Assembly: GCF_900454025.1 (NCBI RefSeq)
Contig: NZ_UGQM01000001.1
Span: 2,604,001 to 2,668,000, forward strand
Length of the DNA: 64,000 bases
Source of the DNA: Mycolicibacterium gilvum
GTDB lineage: Bacteria > Actinomycetota > Actinomycetes > Mycobacteriales > Mycobacteriaceae
Direction of reading: 5' to 3'
Below are positions 26,135 to 39,900 of the stretch, one piece after another (the first letter of the stretch is position 1; each line of letters begins with the position of its first letter). The position numbers and the translations under genes were made by a program. Below the pieces are notes generated by a model. That model was given only the letters and a program-made list of their open reading frames with translations, searched no databases and was not told where the DNA came from.

Positions 26135-28831
26135 GTGCAGACACACGAGATCAGGAAGCGGTTCCTTGATCATTTCGTGAAGGCGGGCCATACCGAGGTG
26201 CCCAGCGCTTCGGTGATCCTCGACGATCCGAACCTGTTGTTCGTCAACGCCGGCATGGTGCAGTTCGTCCCCTACTTCCTCGGGCAGCGCACCCCACCGT
26301 GGGATCGGGCCACCAGCGTTCAGAAGTGCATCCGCACCCCCGACATCGACGAGGTCGGGATCACCACCCGGCACAACACCTTCTTCCAGATGGCCGGCAA
26401 CTTCAGCTTCGGCGACTACTTCAAGAAGGGCGCCATCGAGCTGGCGTGGTCGCTGCTGACCAACCCGGTCTCCGAAGGCGGGTACGGCTTCGACCCCGAA
26501 AGGCTCTGGGCCACCGTCTATCTGGACGACGACGAGGCCATCGAGCTGTGGCAGGAGGTCGCCGGGCTGCCGGCCGAACGCATCCAGCGGCGCGGAATGG
26601 CCGACAACTACTGGTCCATGGGCATTCCCGGTCCGTGCGGGCCGTGCTCGGAGATCTACTACGACCGCGGACCCGACTACGGCATCGACGGCGGACCCGA
26701 GGCCAACGAGGACCGCTACATCGAGATCTGGAATCTCGTGTTCATGCAGAACGAGCGCGGTGAGGGCACCTCGAAGGACGACTTCGAGATCCTCGGGCCG
26801 CTGCCGCGCAAGAACATCGACACCGGGATGGGCGTCGAGCGCATCGCCTGCCTGCTCCAGGGCGTCGACAACGTCTACGAGACCGACCTGGTGCGCCCGG
26901 TCATCGACCTCGTCGCCGGAATCGCCCCGCGCGGTTACGGACAGGGCAACCACACTGACGACGTCCGCTACCGCATCATCGGCGACCACAGCCGCACCGC
27001 GGCGATCATCATCGGCGACGGGGTCACCCCCGGCAACGAGGGCCGCGGCTATGTCCTGCGGCGGCTCCTGCGCCGCATCATCCGGGCGGCCAAGCTGCTC
27101 GGTGTCGAGCAGCCGATCATGGGTGAGCTGATGGCGACGGTGCGCGACGAGATGGGTCCGTCGTATCCGGAGCTGGTGACGGACTTCGAGCGGATCAACC
27201 GCATCGCGATTGCCGAGGAGACGGCGTTCAACCGCACCCTCACGGCCGGCTCCCGGCTCTTCGAGGACGCCGCGGAGACCACCCGCAAGGCCGGGTCCAC
27301 GGTGCTCTCCGGCGACGACGCGTTCACGCTGCACGACACCTTCGGGTTCCCGATCGACCTGACGCTGGAGATGGCCGCCGAAGCGGGGCTCAGCGTCGAC
27401 GAGGAAGGCTTCCGCGGCCTGATGGCCGAACAGCGCCGTCGTGCGAAGGCCGACGCGGCGGCCCGCAAGCAGGCGCACACCGACCTGTCGGCCTACCGCG
27501 AGCTCGTCGACGCCGGCCCCACCGAGTTCACCGGCTTCGATGAATTGACCACCGAGGCAAGGATTCTCGGGATCTTCGTCGACGGCAGACGCGTTCCGGT
27601 GGTGTCGCATGTGCAGGGCGGAGACGCTCCCGGACGGGTCGAGCTGATCCTGAACCGCTCCCCGTTCTACGCCGAGTCCGGCGGGCAGATCGCCGACGAG
27701 GGCACCGTCACCGGCACCGGGGCGTCGCAGACCGCGAAGGCCGCCGTCACCGACGTGCAGAAGATCGCGAAAACGCTGTGGGCGCACCGCATCACGGTCG
27801 AGTCCGGTGAGTTCGTCGAGGGCGACACCATCGTCGCAGCCGTCGACCCCCGGTGGCGCCACGGTGCCACCCAGGGGCATTCGGGCACCCACATGGTGCA
27901 CGCGGCGCTGCGACAGGTCCTGGGCCCCAACGCCGTTCAGGCCGGATCGCTGAACCGGCCCGGCTATCTGCGGTTCGACTTCAACTGGCAGGGTGCGCTG
28001 TCCGACGATCAGCGCTCCCAGATAGAAGAAGTGACCAACGAGGCCGTCGAGGCCGACTACGAGGTGCACAACTTCACCACCGAACTGGAGAAGGCCAAGT
28101 CGATGGGCGCGATGGCGCTCTTCGGCGAGAACTACCCCGACGAGGTCAGGGTGGTCGAGATCGGCGGGCCGTTCTCCATCGAGCTGTGCGGTGGCACCCA
28201 CGTGCGAAGCTCGGCCCAGATCGGACCCGTCACGATCCTCGGCGAGTCCTCGGTGGGCTCCGGTGTGCGGCGGGTCGAGGCCTACGTCGGACTCGACTCG
28301 TTCCGTCACCTCGCCAAGGAACGCGCCCTGATGGCGGGGCTGGCGTCGTCGCTGAAGGTGCCCTCCGACGAGGTCCCCGCCCGGGTCGAGAACCTCGTGG
28401 AGCGGCTGCGGGCCGCCGAGAAGGAACTCGATCGGCTGCGGCTGGTCAACGCCCGAGCGGCGGCGGCCAACGCGGCCGCGGGCGCGGAGCAGATCGGCGG
28501 GATCAGGCTCGTCGCGCAGCGGATGGCGGGCGGGATCTCGGCCGGCGATCTGAGGTCTCTCGTCGGCGACATCCGCGGCAAGCTCGGCAGCGATCCGGCA
28601 GTGGTCGCGTTGATCTCCGAGGCGGACGACGACACGGTGCCGTTCGTCGTGGCGGTCAACCAGGCGGCGCAGGATCGTGGCCTGCGCGCCAACGATCTGG
28701 TGAAGGTGCTCGGGGCCGCGGTCAACGGCCGCGGCGGGGGTAAGGCGGACCTGGCGCAGGGGTCCGGCAAGGGGGCGGCAGGTATCGACGCCGCATTGGC
28801 AGCGATACGTGCGGAGATGGGCCGGAGTTAA
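26135..28831 (+). CDS. alaS: Alanyl-tRNA synthetase
   Basis: Class II synthetase of 898 residues, full length. The aminoacylation domain fills about 1-440, starting with [22 protein letters not shown] and including [15 protein letters not shown] and [11 protein letters not shown]. The editing domain has the zinc ligands His582 and His586 (HSGTH) and Cys685 and His689 (CGGTH), so proofreading of mischarged Ser/Gly should work. The C-Ala domain (about 770-898) ends with a Gly-rich [16 protein letters not shown] stretch. It heads a run of co-directional genes; ruvX starts 4 bp downstream. Confidence 0.98.
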   Translation: MQTHEIRKRFLDHFVKAGHTEVPSASVILDDPNLLFVNAGMVQFVPYFLGQRTPPWDRATSVQKCIRTPDIDEVGITTRHNTFFQMAGNFSFGDYFKKGAIELAWSLLTNPVSEGGYGFDPERLWATVYLDDDEAIELWQEVAGLPAERIQRRGMADNYWSMGIPGPCGPCSEIYYDRGPDYGIDGGPEANEDRYIEIWNLVFMQNERGEGTSKDDFEILGPLPRKNIDTGMGVERIACLLQGVDNVYETDLVRPVIDLVAGIAPRGYGQGNHTDDVRYRIIGDHSRTAAIIIGDGVTPGNEGRGYVLRRLLRRIIRAAKLLGVEQPIMGELMATVRDEMGPSYPELVTDFERINRIAIAEETAFNRTLTAGSRLFEDAAETTRKAGSTVLSGDDAFTLHDTFGFPIDLTLEMAAEAGLSVDEEGFRGLMAEQRRRAKADAAARKQAHTDLSAYRELVDAGPTEFTGFDELTTEARILGIFVDGRRVPVVSHVQGGDAPGRVELILNRSPFYAESGGQIADEGTVTGTGASQTAKAAVTDVQKIAKTLWAHRITVESGEFVEGDTIVAAVDPRWRHGATQGHSGTHMVHAALRQVLGPNAVQAGSLNRPGYLRFDFNWQGALSDDQRSQIEEVTNEAVEADYEVHNFTTELEKAKSMGAMALFGENYPDEVRVVEIGGPFSIELCGGTHVRSSAQIGPVTILGESSVGSGVRRVEAYVGLDSFRHLAKERALMAGLASSLKVPSDEVPARVENLVERLRAAEKELDRLRLVNARAAAANAAAGAEQIGGIRLVAQRMAGGISAGDLRSLVGDIRGKLGSDPAVVALISEADDDTVPFVVAVNQAAQDRGLRANDLVKVLGAAVNGRGGGKADLAQGSGKGAAGIDAALAAIRAEMGRS

Positions 28832-28835
28832 CCCC

Positions 28836-29363
28836 GTGCCCGACACCGACTGGACCAGCCGCGTCCCCGACCGTCCCGGTGATCCGAACGCGGCCCCGGA
28901 CCCGGGGCGCGGCCGCCGGCTCGGGATCGACGTCGGCTCGGTGCGCATCGGTGTCGCGGTCAGCGATCCCGACGCGGTGTTGGCCACGCCGGTGGAGACG
29001 GTGACACGGGACCGCAGGTCCGGCAGGCATCTGCGTCGGCTGACGACGTTGGTGGGGGAGTTCGAGGCGGTCGAGGTGGTGATCGGGTTGCCGCGCACAC
29101 TGGGCAACCGGGCGGGATCCTCGGCGCAGGACGCCACCGAGGTGGCCGGCCAGCTGGCGGCGCGGATCGCGCCGGTGCCGGTGCGGCTCGCCGACGAGCG
29201 GTTCACCACGGTGACGGCGCAGCGGGAATTGCGGGAGGCGGGAGTACGGGCCCGTGGCCAGAAGTCGATGATCGACCAGGCCGCGGCGGTGGGGATCCTT
29301 CAGAACTGGCTGGACCAGCGGCGAGCAGCGTTGCCCGCACACGGAGAGGTCTTGGATGACTGA
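28836..29363 (+). CDS. ruvX: YqgF/RuvX family putative Holliday junction resolvase / pre-16S rRNA nuclease
   Basis: RNase H-fold protein of 175 residues. The first catalytic strand is [16 protein letters not shown] (about 26-41). [18 protein letters not shown] holds the second conserved region and [17 protein letters not shown] the third. The acidic residues are in place. Family members process the 5' end of 16S rRNA in E. coli and were first proposed as Holliday junction resolvases. GTG 28836, 4 bp after alaS with GGAG 8 nt upstream, is preferred to the in-frame ATG inside alaS. About 25 residues of Pro/Asp-rich N-terminal extension precede the domain. It overlaps mltG by 8 bp. Confidence 0.92.
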   Translation: MPDTDWTSRVPDRPGDPNAAPDPGRGRRLGIDVGSVRIGVAVSDPDAVLATPVETVTRDRRSGRHLRRLTTLVGEFEAVEVVIGLPRTLGNRAGSSAQDATEVAGQLAARIAPVPVRLADERFTTVTAQRELREAGVRARGQKSMIDQAAAVGILQNWLDQRRAALPAHGEVLDD

Positions 29364-30603
29364 CGAATGGCAGAGTGGCCGCGCCGAGCCGCTGGCGGTG
29401 GGACCGCCGAGGCAACGGATGACGCGCCGCGAGCGCGCACGGGCCGAGCGCCAGCGGCGACGCCGCCGGGCCGGTCTGGTGATCACGCTGTCGATGCTCG
29501 TGGTGGTGGTGGTCGTCGCCGTCTTCCTGGGCTCGAAGATGTGGCACTCGCTGTTCGGCGGCACCACCGGCGACTACGCCGGTGACGGCGTCAACGACGT
29601 GGTGATCCAGGTGCACGACGGCGACTCGACCACCGCGATCGGGCAGACGCTGCAGGACAACAACGTCGTCGCCAACGTCAAGACCTTCGTCGACGCGGCC
29701 GACGGAAACTCGGCGATCTCGGCGATCCAGCCCGGTTTCTACAAGGTGCGCACCGAGATCCCGGCGTCCAGCGCGGTGCAACGCCTCGCGGATCCGGCCA
29801 ACCGGGTGGGCAAGCTGACCATCCCCGAGGGCCGCCAGCTCGACGACGTCAGGGACGTCAAGACCAACGCCGTGACCGCAGGCATCCTGACCCTGATCGC
29901 GAACGCGTCGTGCGTCGACCTCGACGGCGACCGGCGATGCGTGTCGGCCGACGACCTCAAGCAGATCGCCGGGGCAGCTGCGCCCGCCGACCTCGGCGTC
30001 CCGCAATGGGCGACCGACGCCGTCGACCGGATGGGCGCCGACCATCGCAGGCTCGAAGGCCTGATCGCGCCAGGGACCTGGAACATCGACCCGTCGGCGC
30101 AACCGCAGGACATCCTGTTCACGCTCATCTCCACCAGCGCGAGCCAGTATGAGCAGAGCGGCCTGCTCACGGCCGCCGAGTCGGTCGACCTGTCGCCCTA
30201 CGAGATCCTGACCGTCGCGTCGCTGGTGCAGCGCGAGGCCACGCCGGAGGACTTCTCGAAGGTGGCCCGCGTCATCTACAACCGGCTCGACGAGCGCCGC
30301 ACGCTGGAATTCGACTCCACGGTGAACTATCCACTGGATCGTGTCGAGGTCGCGACGACCGACGCCGACCGCGGCCAGGCCACACCGTGGAACACCTACG
30401 TGCGACCGGGGCTGCCCGCCACGCCGATCTGCTCGCCGGGCAACCCGGCACTGGTCGCCGCGGAGAACCCCGAGCCGGGCGACTGGCTGTACTTCGTGAC
30501 GATCGACCTGCAGGGCACCACCCTGTTCACCCGCGAATACGAGCAGCACCTGGCCAACATCCAGCTCGCGTTGCGCAACGGTGTCCTCGACTCCGGCCGC
30601 TGA
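29356..30603 (+). CDS. mltG: Endolytic murein transglycosylase (MltG/YceG)
   Basis: Membrane-anchored lytic transglycosylase of 415 residues that cuts nascent glycan strands. A basic cytoplasmic start ([15 protein letters not shown]) precedes one helix at about 38-60 ([20 protein letters not shown]). The LysM-like part includes [24 protein letters not shown]. The catalytic YceG domain has [27 protein letters not shown] with the conserved Glu near 295, then FDSTVNY and the [18 protein letters not shown] stretch [17 protein letters not shown]. It overlaps ruvX (8 bp) and aroE (23 bp). Confidence 0.94.
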   Translation: MTDEWQSGRAEPLAVGPPRQRMTRRERARAERQRRRRRAGLVITLSMLVVVVVVAVFLGSKMWHSLFGGTTGDYAGDGVNDVVIQVHDGDSTTAIGQTLQDNNVVANVKTFVDAADGNSAISAIQPGFYKVRTEIPASSAVQRLADPANRVGKLTIPEGRQLDDVRDVKTNAVTAGILTLIANASCVDLDGDRRCVSADDLKQIAGAAAPADLGVPQWATDAVDRMGADHRRLEGLIAPGTWNIDPSAQPQDILFTLISTSASQYEQSGLLTAAESVDLSPYEILTVASLVQREATPEDFSKVARVIYNRLDERRTLEFDSTVNYPLDRVEVATTDADRGQATPWNTYVRPGLPATPICSPGNPALVAAENPEPGDWLYFVTIDLQGTTLFTREYEQHLANIQLALRNGVLDSGR

Positions 30604-31408
30604 TCGGCCCCGGCGGGCCGCGGTCCTGGGCTCGCCGATCGCGCATTCACGCTCCCCGCAGCTGCATCTGGCGGCCTACGCGGCGCTGGGGCTGAGCAGC
30701 TGGCGGTACGACCGCATCGAGTGCGGCGAGGACGAGCTGCCCGGCTTCGTCGCCGGTCTCGGAGACGAATGGGTGGGGCTCTCGGTGACCATGCCCGGCA
30801 AGTTCGCGGCGCTGCGCTGCGCCGACGAGGCCACCGAGCGGGCCCGGCTGGTGGGTTCGGCGAACACCCTGGTGCACACGGCGACCGGCTGGCGCGCCGA
30901 CAACACCGACATCGACGGGGTGGCGGGCGCGCTCGCCGACGCCGGAGTGTCCGGATCCGCGGTCGTCGTGGGGTCGGGCGGGACGGCGCCGGCGGTGGTC
31001 GCCGGCCTGGTCCAGCTCGGCGCGCGCCACGTCACGGTCGTCGCCCGCAACGCGGAGAAGGCCCAGGGAATGGTGGCGCTGGGGCGGCGGTGCGGTGCCA
31101 CCACCGAGTGGGTCGATCTGACCGGCGACGACGTGACCGGCGCCGTCGCTGCCGCGGACGTCGTGGTCAACACGGTCCCCGCCGACGCGGTCGCACCCTA
31201 TGCGCCGCGGCTGGCCGGAACGCCGGTGCTGCTGGACGCGATCTACGATCCGTGGCCCACACCGCTGGCCGCGGCCGTGACCGCCGCCGGCGGACGCGTC
31301 ATCAGCGGCCTGGAGATGCTGCTGAACCAGGCCTTCGCCCAGGTCGAACAGTTCACCGGGATGCCCGCGCCGCAGAAAGCGATGCGGGGGGCCCTGGGTC
31401 TGGCTTAG
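30581..31408 (+). CDS. aroE: Shikimate dehydrogenase
   Basis: Reduces 3-dehydroshikimate to shikimate in the aromatic amino acid pathway. The 275 residues contain LGSPIAHSRSPQLHLAAYAALGL (about 16-38), which binds the substrate, the catalytic Lys in VTMPGKFAAL (near 69), NTDIDGVAGAL with the catalytic Asp (near 106), the cofactor loop GSGGTAPAVVAGL and the C-terminal GLEMLLNQAFAQVEQFTG. The GTG start lies 23 bp inside mltG. The cofactor is usually NADPH; the Arg pocket cannot be confirmed by eye. Confidence 0.94.
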   Translation: MSSTPAADRPRRAAVLGSPIAHSRSPQLHLAAYAALGLSSWRYDRIECGEDELPGFVAGLGDEWVGLSVTMPGKFAALRCADEATERARLVGSANTLVHTATGWRADNTDIDGVAGALADAGVSGSAVVVGSGGTAPAVVAGLVQLGARHVTVVARNAEKAQGMVALGRRCGATTEWVDLTGDDVTGAVAAADVVVNTVPADAVAPYAPRLAGTPVLLDAIYDPWPTPLAAAVTAAGGRVISGLEMLLNQAFAQVEQFTGMPAPQKAMRGALGLA

Positions 31409-31411
31409 CCT
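31406..31411 (+). promoter_or_regulatory. -10 box (TAGCCT) for a probable leaderless start at 31418
   Basis: TANNNT match 6 nt before ATG 31418, partly inside the aroE stop codon; no Shine-Dalgarno. Confidence 0.45.
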
Positions 31412-31417
31412 CTGTTG

Positions 31418-31861
31418 ATGGGGGACGTCGCGGCGGGGGTCGCCGCCGCTGGTGTGCTGGTCTGGCTGATCGCGTTGAGCGCCTTCGACATTCGGCATCG
31501 CCGTCTCCCCAACGTGCTGACCCTGCCCGGAGCGGCGGTGATCCTGGTGGCCGCGACCGTCGTCGGCCACGGCGGCCCCGCGTTGCTCGGCGCGACCGCG
31601 TTGTTCGCCGTCTACGTGACCGTGCACCTGTTCTCGCCGGGCGCACTGGGGGCCGGCGACGTGAAGCTCGCCATCGGACTGGGCGCTCTGACGGGTGCCT
31701 ACGGCGCTGATGTCTGGGTGGTCGCTGCCCTCGGGGCCTCGCTGATGACCGGGGCGCTGGCGCTGTGCCGGCGACTGCAGGGGGCCGGGCCCGACGTGCC
31801 GCACGGACCGTCGATGTGTCTGGCTGCGGGAACCGCGCTCGGCCTGGCCGCTCTGGCCTGA
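31418..31861 (+). CDS. A24 family prepilin peptidase (short form)
   Basis: Integral membrane aspartic protease of 147 residues. The two catalytic aspartates are in FDIRHRRLPN (about residue 23) and GAGDVKLAIGLG (about residue 82), the GxGD motif. About five hydrophobic helices fill the rest. It lacks the N-terminal cytoplasmic methyltransferase domain of PilD, as do TadV/CpaA-type peptidases, so it is a protease only. No pilin or secretion genes lie in the window. Location between aroE and aroC is the same as in M. tuberculosis (Rv2551c). ATG 31418 is chosen over TTG 31415 on the basis of the TAGCCT box. Confidence 0.87.
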   Translation: MGDVAAGVAAAGVLVWLIALSAFDIRHRRLPNVLTLPGAAVILVAATVVGHGGPALLGATALFAVYVTVHLFSPGALGAGDVKLAIGLGALTGAYGADVWVVAALGASLMTGALALCRRLQGAGPDVPHGPSMCLAAGTALGLAALA

Positions 31862-31918
31862 CCGACGTCACCTGCTCGGATTTCAACGCGGCTGACCTGG
31901 CGTGCGAAACTGGGACGC

Positions 31919-35740
<3,822 letters not shown>

Positions 35741-35748
35741 CCGTCAGA

Positions 35749-36366
35749 TCAGTTGTCGCGCTTGTCGACCGGTCTGGTCTCGTCGTCGGCTACCGCCACC
35801 GACGAACTCTGTTGCTGAGACTCGGTGCCGTCGGCGTAGCGGTCGTAGTCCTCGGAGTTGCCCTCGGAGCTGCCGGTGTCGCGCACCGCGGCGAACACGT
35901 CGGTGTCGGCGCGGTCGTCGTCCTCGCGGCGGCGCTCCTGTGCCGGGGCCTTGCGGTCGACCAGCCAGTGGCCGAGCGCGACACCGATGATCGCGGAGAT
36001 GAACACCAGCAGGGCGGTGAAGGCGGCGAACGTCGTCAGCTCGTTGATGAGCCCCTCGACGTAGAGGTTCTTGTAGAACAAGCCGATGAACCAGGCGACC
36101 GCGCCGCTGACGACACCGGCGAACAGTCCGGCCAGCAGCCACGACATCGCCAGATCGTCGCGCCGGTCCGGGTCGGGATTGCGGCGGGCGTCCGACCGGC
36201 CGTCGGCGTAACCCCAGATCAGAGCCACCACCGCGTACGCCGCGACCAGCACTGCGCTGATCAGACCGGCCTTGGTCTCCCACGCGTTGATCATCGCGCC
36301 CTGCAGCAATCGGACGATGACCATCAGCGCGGCCAACACCAGTCCACGCACCAACCACTTGCTCAT
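35749..36366 (-). CDS. B-4DMT family membrane protein (Rv2536-like)
   Basis: Membrane protein of 205 residues with about four helices: about 7-25 (LVLAALMVIVRLLQG), 31-48, 74-95 (WLLAGLFAGVVSGAVAWFIGLFY) and 107-128 (FAAFTALLVFISAIIGVALGHWLV). A charged tail of ~70 residues (EERRREDDDRADTDVF...) follows. The layout and position next to pepQ match M. tuberculosis Rv2536, placed by annotation pipelines in the B-4DMT transporter-like group; no substrate is known. The ATG at 36366 is preceded by AAGGTGAGG. It is divergent from pepQ with 33 bp between the starts. Confidence 0.75.
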   Translation of the reverse strand: MSKWLVRGLVLAALMVIVRLLQGAMINAWETKAGLISAVLVAAYAVVALIWGYADGRSDARRNPDPDRRDDLAMSWLLAGLFAGVVSGAVAWFIGLFYKNLYVEGLINELTTFAAFTALLVFISAIIGVALGHWLVDRKAPAQERRREDDDRADTDVFAAVRDTGSSEGNSEDYDRYADGTESQQQSSSVAVADDETRPVDKRDN

Positions 36367-36399
36367 GGGGCCTCACCTTAGCGAGTAGCGTCACCCGCT

Positions 36400-37482
36400 G
36401 TGACGATTTCTGCGCGCCGTGACCGTCTGCGCCGCCTGCTGGCCGACGCCGGGCTGGACGCGATGCTGGTATCGGACCTGGTCAACGTGCGTTATCTGTC
36501 CGGGTTCACCGGTTCGAACGCCGCGTTGCTGGTGCTCGCACAGGACGAAACGCCGGTGCTGGCGACCGACGGGCGCTACCGGACCCAGGCCGCGCATCAG
36601 GCGCCCGACGCCGAGGTCGTCATCGAACGGGCGTGCGGTCCCCATCTGGCCGCTCGGGCGGCCGCCGACGGAGTGCGCAGGCTCGGTTTCGAGAGCCATG
36701 TCGTCACCGTCGACGCGTTCACCGCGCTGTCCGAGGCGGCCGGGAACGGCTGCGAGTTCGTCAGAGCGGCAGGCACCGTCGAGGGTCTGCGCGAAGTCAA
36801 GGACGCCGGTGAGGTGGCGCTGCTGCGGTTGGCGTGTGAAGCCGCCGACGCCGCGCTGAAGGATCTGCTCGAGCGCGGCGGGTTGCGGGCCGGACGCACC
36901 GAACGCGACGTCCGCAACGAGCTGGAGTCGCTGATGCTGGCACACGGCGCCGACGGAGCGTCGTTCGAGACGATCGTCGCCGCCGGCGCGAACTCGGCGA
37001 TCCCGCACCACCGGCCCACCGACGCGGTGCTGGCCGCAGGGGACTTCGTCAAGATCGACTTCGGTGCGCTGGTCGCGGGCTATCACTCCGACATGACGCG
37101 GACGTTCGTGCTCGCCCCGGTCGCCGACTGGCAGCGCGAGATCTACTCGCTGGTCGCGGCGTCCCAGCAGGCGGGTCGGGACGCACTCGCGCCCGGGGTC
37201 GCCCTGTCCACCGTCGACGCGGCAGCCAGGCAGGTCATCGCCGATGCGGGCTATGCGGAGAACTTCGGTCACGGCCTCGGCCACGGGGTGGGTCTCCAGA
37301 TCCACGAAGCGCCGGGAATCAACTCCGCAGCCGCCGGTACACTGCTTGCTGGCTCTGCGGTGACCGTGGAGCCCGGTGTCTATCTGCCCGACCGCGGCGG
37401 TGTCCGCATCGAGGACACGCTCGTGGTCGACAAGCACCCAGAACTATTGACCAGGTTCCCCAAGGAACTGGTCATCATCTAG
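36400..37482 (+). CDS. pepQ: Aminopeptidase P/Xaa-Pro dipeptidase family metallopeptidase
   Basis: Pita-bread fold peptidase of 360 residues that cuts bonds involving proline. The N-terminal domain (about 1-130) includes [16 protein letters not shown]. The catalytic domain has all five dinuclear-metal ligands: Asp in [17 protein letters not shown] (two Asp, near 220-230), His in [16 protein letters not shown] (near 296), Glu in [10 protein letters not shown] (near 326) and Glu in VRIEDTLVV (near 341). A TAGCGT box 8 nt before the GTG may be its -10. It is 22 bp upstream of efp, as in M. tuberculosis (Rv2535c-Rv2534c). Confidence 0.93.
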   Translation: MTISARRDRLRRLLADAGLDAMLVSDLVNVRYLSGFTGSNAALLVLAQDETPVLATDGRYRTQAAHQAPDAEVVIERACGPHLAARAAADGVRRLGFESHVVTVDAFTALSEAAGNGCEFVRAAGTVEGLREVKDAGEVALLRLACEAADAALKDLLERGGLRAGRTERDVRNELESLMLAHGADGASFETIVAAGANSAIPHHRPTDAVLAAGDFVKIDFGALVAGYHSDMTRTFVLAPVADWQREIYSLVAASQQAGRDALAPGVALSTVDAAARQVIADAGYAENFGHGLGHGVGLQIHEAPGINSAAAGTLLAGSAVTVEPGVYLPDRGGVRIEDTLVVDKHPELLTRFPKELVII

Positions 37483-37504
37483 CAAGCTAGGAGTACAACC
37501 CACT

Positions 37505-38068
37505 GTGGCATCGACCGCCGACTTCAAGAACGGGCTCGTCCTTCAGATCGATGGCCAGCTGTGGCAGATCGTGGAGTTCCAGCACGTCAAACCCGGTAAG
37601 GGTCCCGCGTTCGTGCGTACCAAGCTCAAGAACGTGGTGTCCGGCAAGGTCGTCGACAAGACCTACAACGCGGGCGTGAAGGTCGAGACCGCGACCGTCG
37701 ACCGCCGTGATGCCACCTACCTGTACCGCGACGGTTCGGACTTCGTGTTCATGGACTCCGAGGATTTCGAGCAGCACCCGCTGCCCGAAGCGCTCGTCGG
37801 GCGCCTCGCGGGCTTCCTGCTCGAGAGCATGCCGGTGCAGATCGCGTTCCACGACGGGGTGCCGCTGTACCTGGAACTGCCGGTCACCGTGGAGTTGCTC
37901 GTCGCGCACACCGAGCCCGGACTGCAGGGCGACCGCTCCAGCGCCGGCACCAAGCCCGCGACGATGGAGACCGGCGCCGAGATCCAGGTGCCGCTGTTCA
38001 TCAACACCGGCGACAAGCTGAAGGTGGATTCGCGGGACGGAAGTTACCTGGGAAGGGTCAATGCCTGA
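37505..38068 (+). CDS. efp: Elongation factor P
   Basis: Relieves ribosome stalling at polyproline stretches. The 187 residues form the usual three beta domains. The tip loop [16 protein letters not shown] carries Lys32, the position that is modified in many bacteria; Actinobacteria generally leave it unmodified or use other routes. [13 protein letters not shown] is the domain 2 signature, and the C-terminus [19 protein letters not shown] is typical. AGGAG lies about 11 nt before the GTG. It overlaps nusB by 8 bp. Confidence 0.97.
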   Translation: MASTADFKNGLVLQIDGQLWQIVEFQHVKPGKGPAFVRTKLKNVVSGKVVDKTYNAGVKVETATVDRRDATYLYRDGSDFVFMDSEDFEQHPLPEALVGRLAGFLLESMPVQIAFHDGVPLYLELPVTVELLVAHTEPGLQGDRSSAGTKPATMETGAEIQVPLFINTGDKLKVDSRDGSYLGRVNA

Positions 38069-38555
38069 CCGGAAGGGTGATCGGGGCAGGCATCAGGCGC
38101 GCAAACGCGCCGTCGACCTGCTGTTCGAGGCCGAAGCCCGTGGGATCACTGCCGCCGAGGTCGCGGAAGCGCGAAATGCACTGGCGGACAACGGCGCCGA
38201 TGACATCGCGCCGCTGAACCCGTACACGGTGACGGTGGCGCGCGGCGTGACCGACCATGCGGCGCACATCGACGACCTGATCTCGGCCCACCTGCAGGGC
38301 TGGACGCTGGATCGGTTACCGGCCGTCGACCGGGCCGTGCTGCGGGTGGCGGTGTGGGAACTGTTGCACGCTGTGGATGTTCCCGAGCCTGTGGCCGTCG
38401 ATGAGGCGGTCGAGTTGGCGAAGCAGCTCTCGACCGACGACTCGCCGGGCTTCGTCAACGGTGTGCTGGGCCAGGTGATGCTGGTGACACCGCAGATCCG
38501 GGCGGCCGCGGCTGCCGTGCAGGCCAGCCCGGACAGCGGTAGCGCCACCCCGTAG
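38061..38555 (+). CDS. nusB: Transcription antitermination factor NusB
   Basis: All-helical RNA-binding protein of 164 residues that binds boxA with NusE for rRNA antitermination. The Arg-rich N-terminus [20 protein letters not shown] (about 7-26) carries the RNA contact, and [33 protein letters not shown] (about 74-106) and [27 protein letters not shown] (about 113-139) are family hallmarks. GGAAGG is close before the ATG, inside efp. It ends the run that starts at pepQ; the next gene is convergent, 25 bp away. Confidence 0.96.
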   Translation: MPDRKGDRGRHQARKRAVDLLFEAEARGITAAEVAEARNALADNGADDIAPLNPYTVTVARGVTDHAAHIDDLISAHLQGWTLDRLPAVDRAVLRVAVWELLHAVDVPEPVAVDEAVELAKQLSTDDSPGFVNGVLGQVMLVTPQIRAAAAAVQASPDSGSATP

Positions 38556-38580
38556 ATCTGGACCAGCGCGGCGCTGTGCG

Positions 38581-39861
38581 TCAGGCGGCTTCGAACGTGA
38601 CGAGGTCGATGCTGAAGCGGTCTTCGACAATGCTTCGCCGAGATATCCGGGTGCCCGGCAGCGGCGGCGCGATCGAGTAGTAGGTGGCGTGGGTCGGGGT
38701 GACGAACTCGGCGCGGTGCTCGCCGGCGCGCACCGAGGTGGTGACCGTCCAGCCCGGAGCTTCCTTCGCGTAGTTGCAGGCCTCGCACAGGCCGAGCCCG
38801 TTGACCGCGCTGGTTCTGCCGCCGTCGCGGTCGGGGGTGGCATGGTCGTGGTGGCGGATCGGCGCGTTGCAGTACGGAGTTCGGCATGTGCGGTCGCGGA
38901 TTCCGATGAACGCTGCCAGTCCCTTGGGGAAGGCTCGCGATCTCGACTCCATCGCGACCAGTTGGCCGCTCCCGGGATGGCGGTACAGACGCCGCAGGGT
39001 CGCCTTGACGTCCTCGTCGGCTACGGCGTCGCCGGTGAGCTTGCACGCGAATCCCGCGGGAACCGGCCCGTAGCCGTCGAGCCAGGCGGGTTCTGTGTCG
39101 TCGCCCGCCAGCGTCGTGTCGGCCATCACCAGGTTCAGTGACACCGAAACCGGTTGCGTGGCAACTTTTCCGGTGATCCGCGCGTAGGCGGTGTCGGCCA
39201 TGACCTGGCCGCGGGAACGCTCGTCGAACGTGGTGTCGGCTGCTCTTTTCAACGCGGCGTACATCCCGACCCCTTGAGCGACCGGGAGCAGGACCGTCAC
39301 GTAGACCATGCAGTTGGGTGCCGGCCGGGTGGTCACGCATCGGTCCTGTTCGGCCTTGGCGGACCGTTCCACTACCGCGGCGGCGTCGAGCCGGGCAGTG
39401 ATCCTTTTCGCTTCGGCTTCCACGCGGTTGTTGCCCCACCCCGCCAGCTTCGAGGGATCGCTGCAGAGCTCCTCATCCAGCCGACGGCGATGTTCTGCGC
39501 TCAGGCACGCGGATTCGCGCACGATCAGCGTGGCGCGGTACTCCGACAGCACCCCGCATTCCAGGGCGGCCAGAGTGTGGGGCATCTCGTGCACCAGCGC
39601 GTTGGCGAAACCGAGGTGCTGGTTACCCTTCACCGGCGCATCATGGCGGGCGAGCGCGATCTCCGAGGCGAGACCCTTCCCGCGCTTCCTCGTCCCGATC
39701 CCGGCGGCCCGCTCGGCTGCAGCACGCTTGGCAGCCCACAGCGCCGTGACGCGTGCCTGCGCGGCGGCCGCCCTCGACTTCAGCGCTTCGTACTGCTCGA
39801 CAAGGACCCGGAGCTCCTTCTCGGACGCCTCCGTGTCGTAGTCGAACAGACTTTCGAACAT
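38581..39861 (-). CDS. DUF222 / HNH endonuclease domain protein (13E12 repeat family)
   Basis: Protein of 426 residues of the mycobacterial 13E12/DUF222 family. The DUF222 part (about 10-300) includes ELRVLVEQYEALKSRAAAAQARVTALWAA and a middle region with LGFANALVHEMPHTLAALECGVLSEYRATLI. The C-terminal HNH fold has DRTCRTPYCNAPIRHHDHATPDRDGGRTSAVNGLGLCEACNYAKEA (about 315-360), with Cys pairs and the HHDH/N core intact. Family copies are numerous and often linked to mobile or repeat loci in mycobacteria; their function is unproven. ATG 39861 is preferred to TTG 39891. It lies with the next minus-strand gene at the junction between the nusB and pyr blocks. Confidence 0.88.
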   Translation of the reverse strand: MFESLFDYDTEASEKELRVLVEQYEALKSRAAAAQARVTALWAAKRAAAERAAGIGTRKRGKGLASEIALARHDAPVKGNQHLGFANALVHEMPHTLAALECGVLSEYRATLIVRESACLSAEHRRRLDEELCSDPSKLAGWGNNRVEAEAKRITARLDAAAVVERSAKAEQDRCVTTRPAPNCMVYVTVLLPVAQGVGMYAALKRAADTTFDERSRGQVMADTAYARITGKVATQPVSVSLNLVMADTTLAGDDTEPAWLDGYGPVPAGFACKLTGDAVADEDVKATLRRLYRHPGSGQLVAMESRSRAFPKGLAAFIGIRDRTCRTPYCNAPIRHHDHATPDRDGGRTSAVNGLGLCEACNYAKEAPGWTVTTSVRAGEHRAEFVTPTHATYYSIAPPLPGTRISRRSIVEDRFSIDLVTFEAA

Positions 39862-39900
39862 ATCCGGGACGCTACACCCCGGGGCCGACAAGAATCGGAC

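Noticed and set aside
25877..29209. 1,110-codon minus-strand open frame opposite alaS and ruvX
   Set aside because: Antisense shadow; composition unlike a protein and all real motifs are in alaS.
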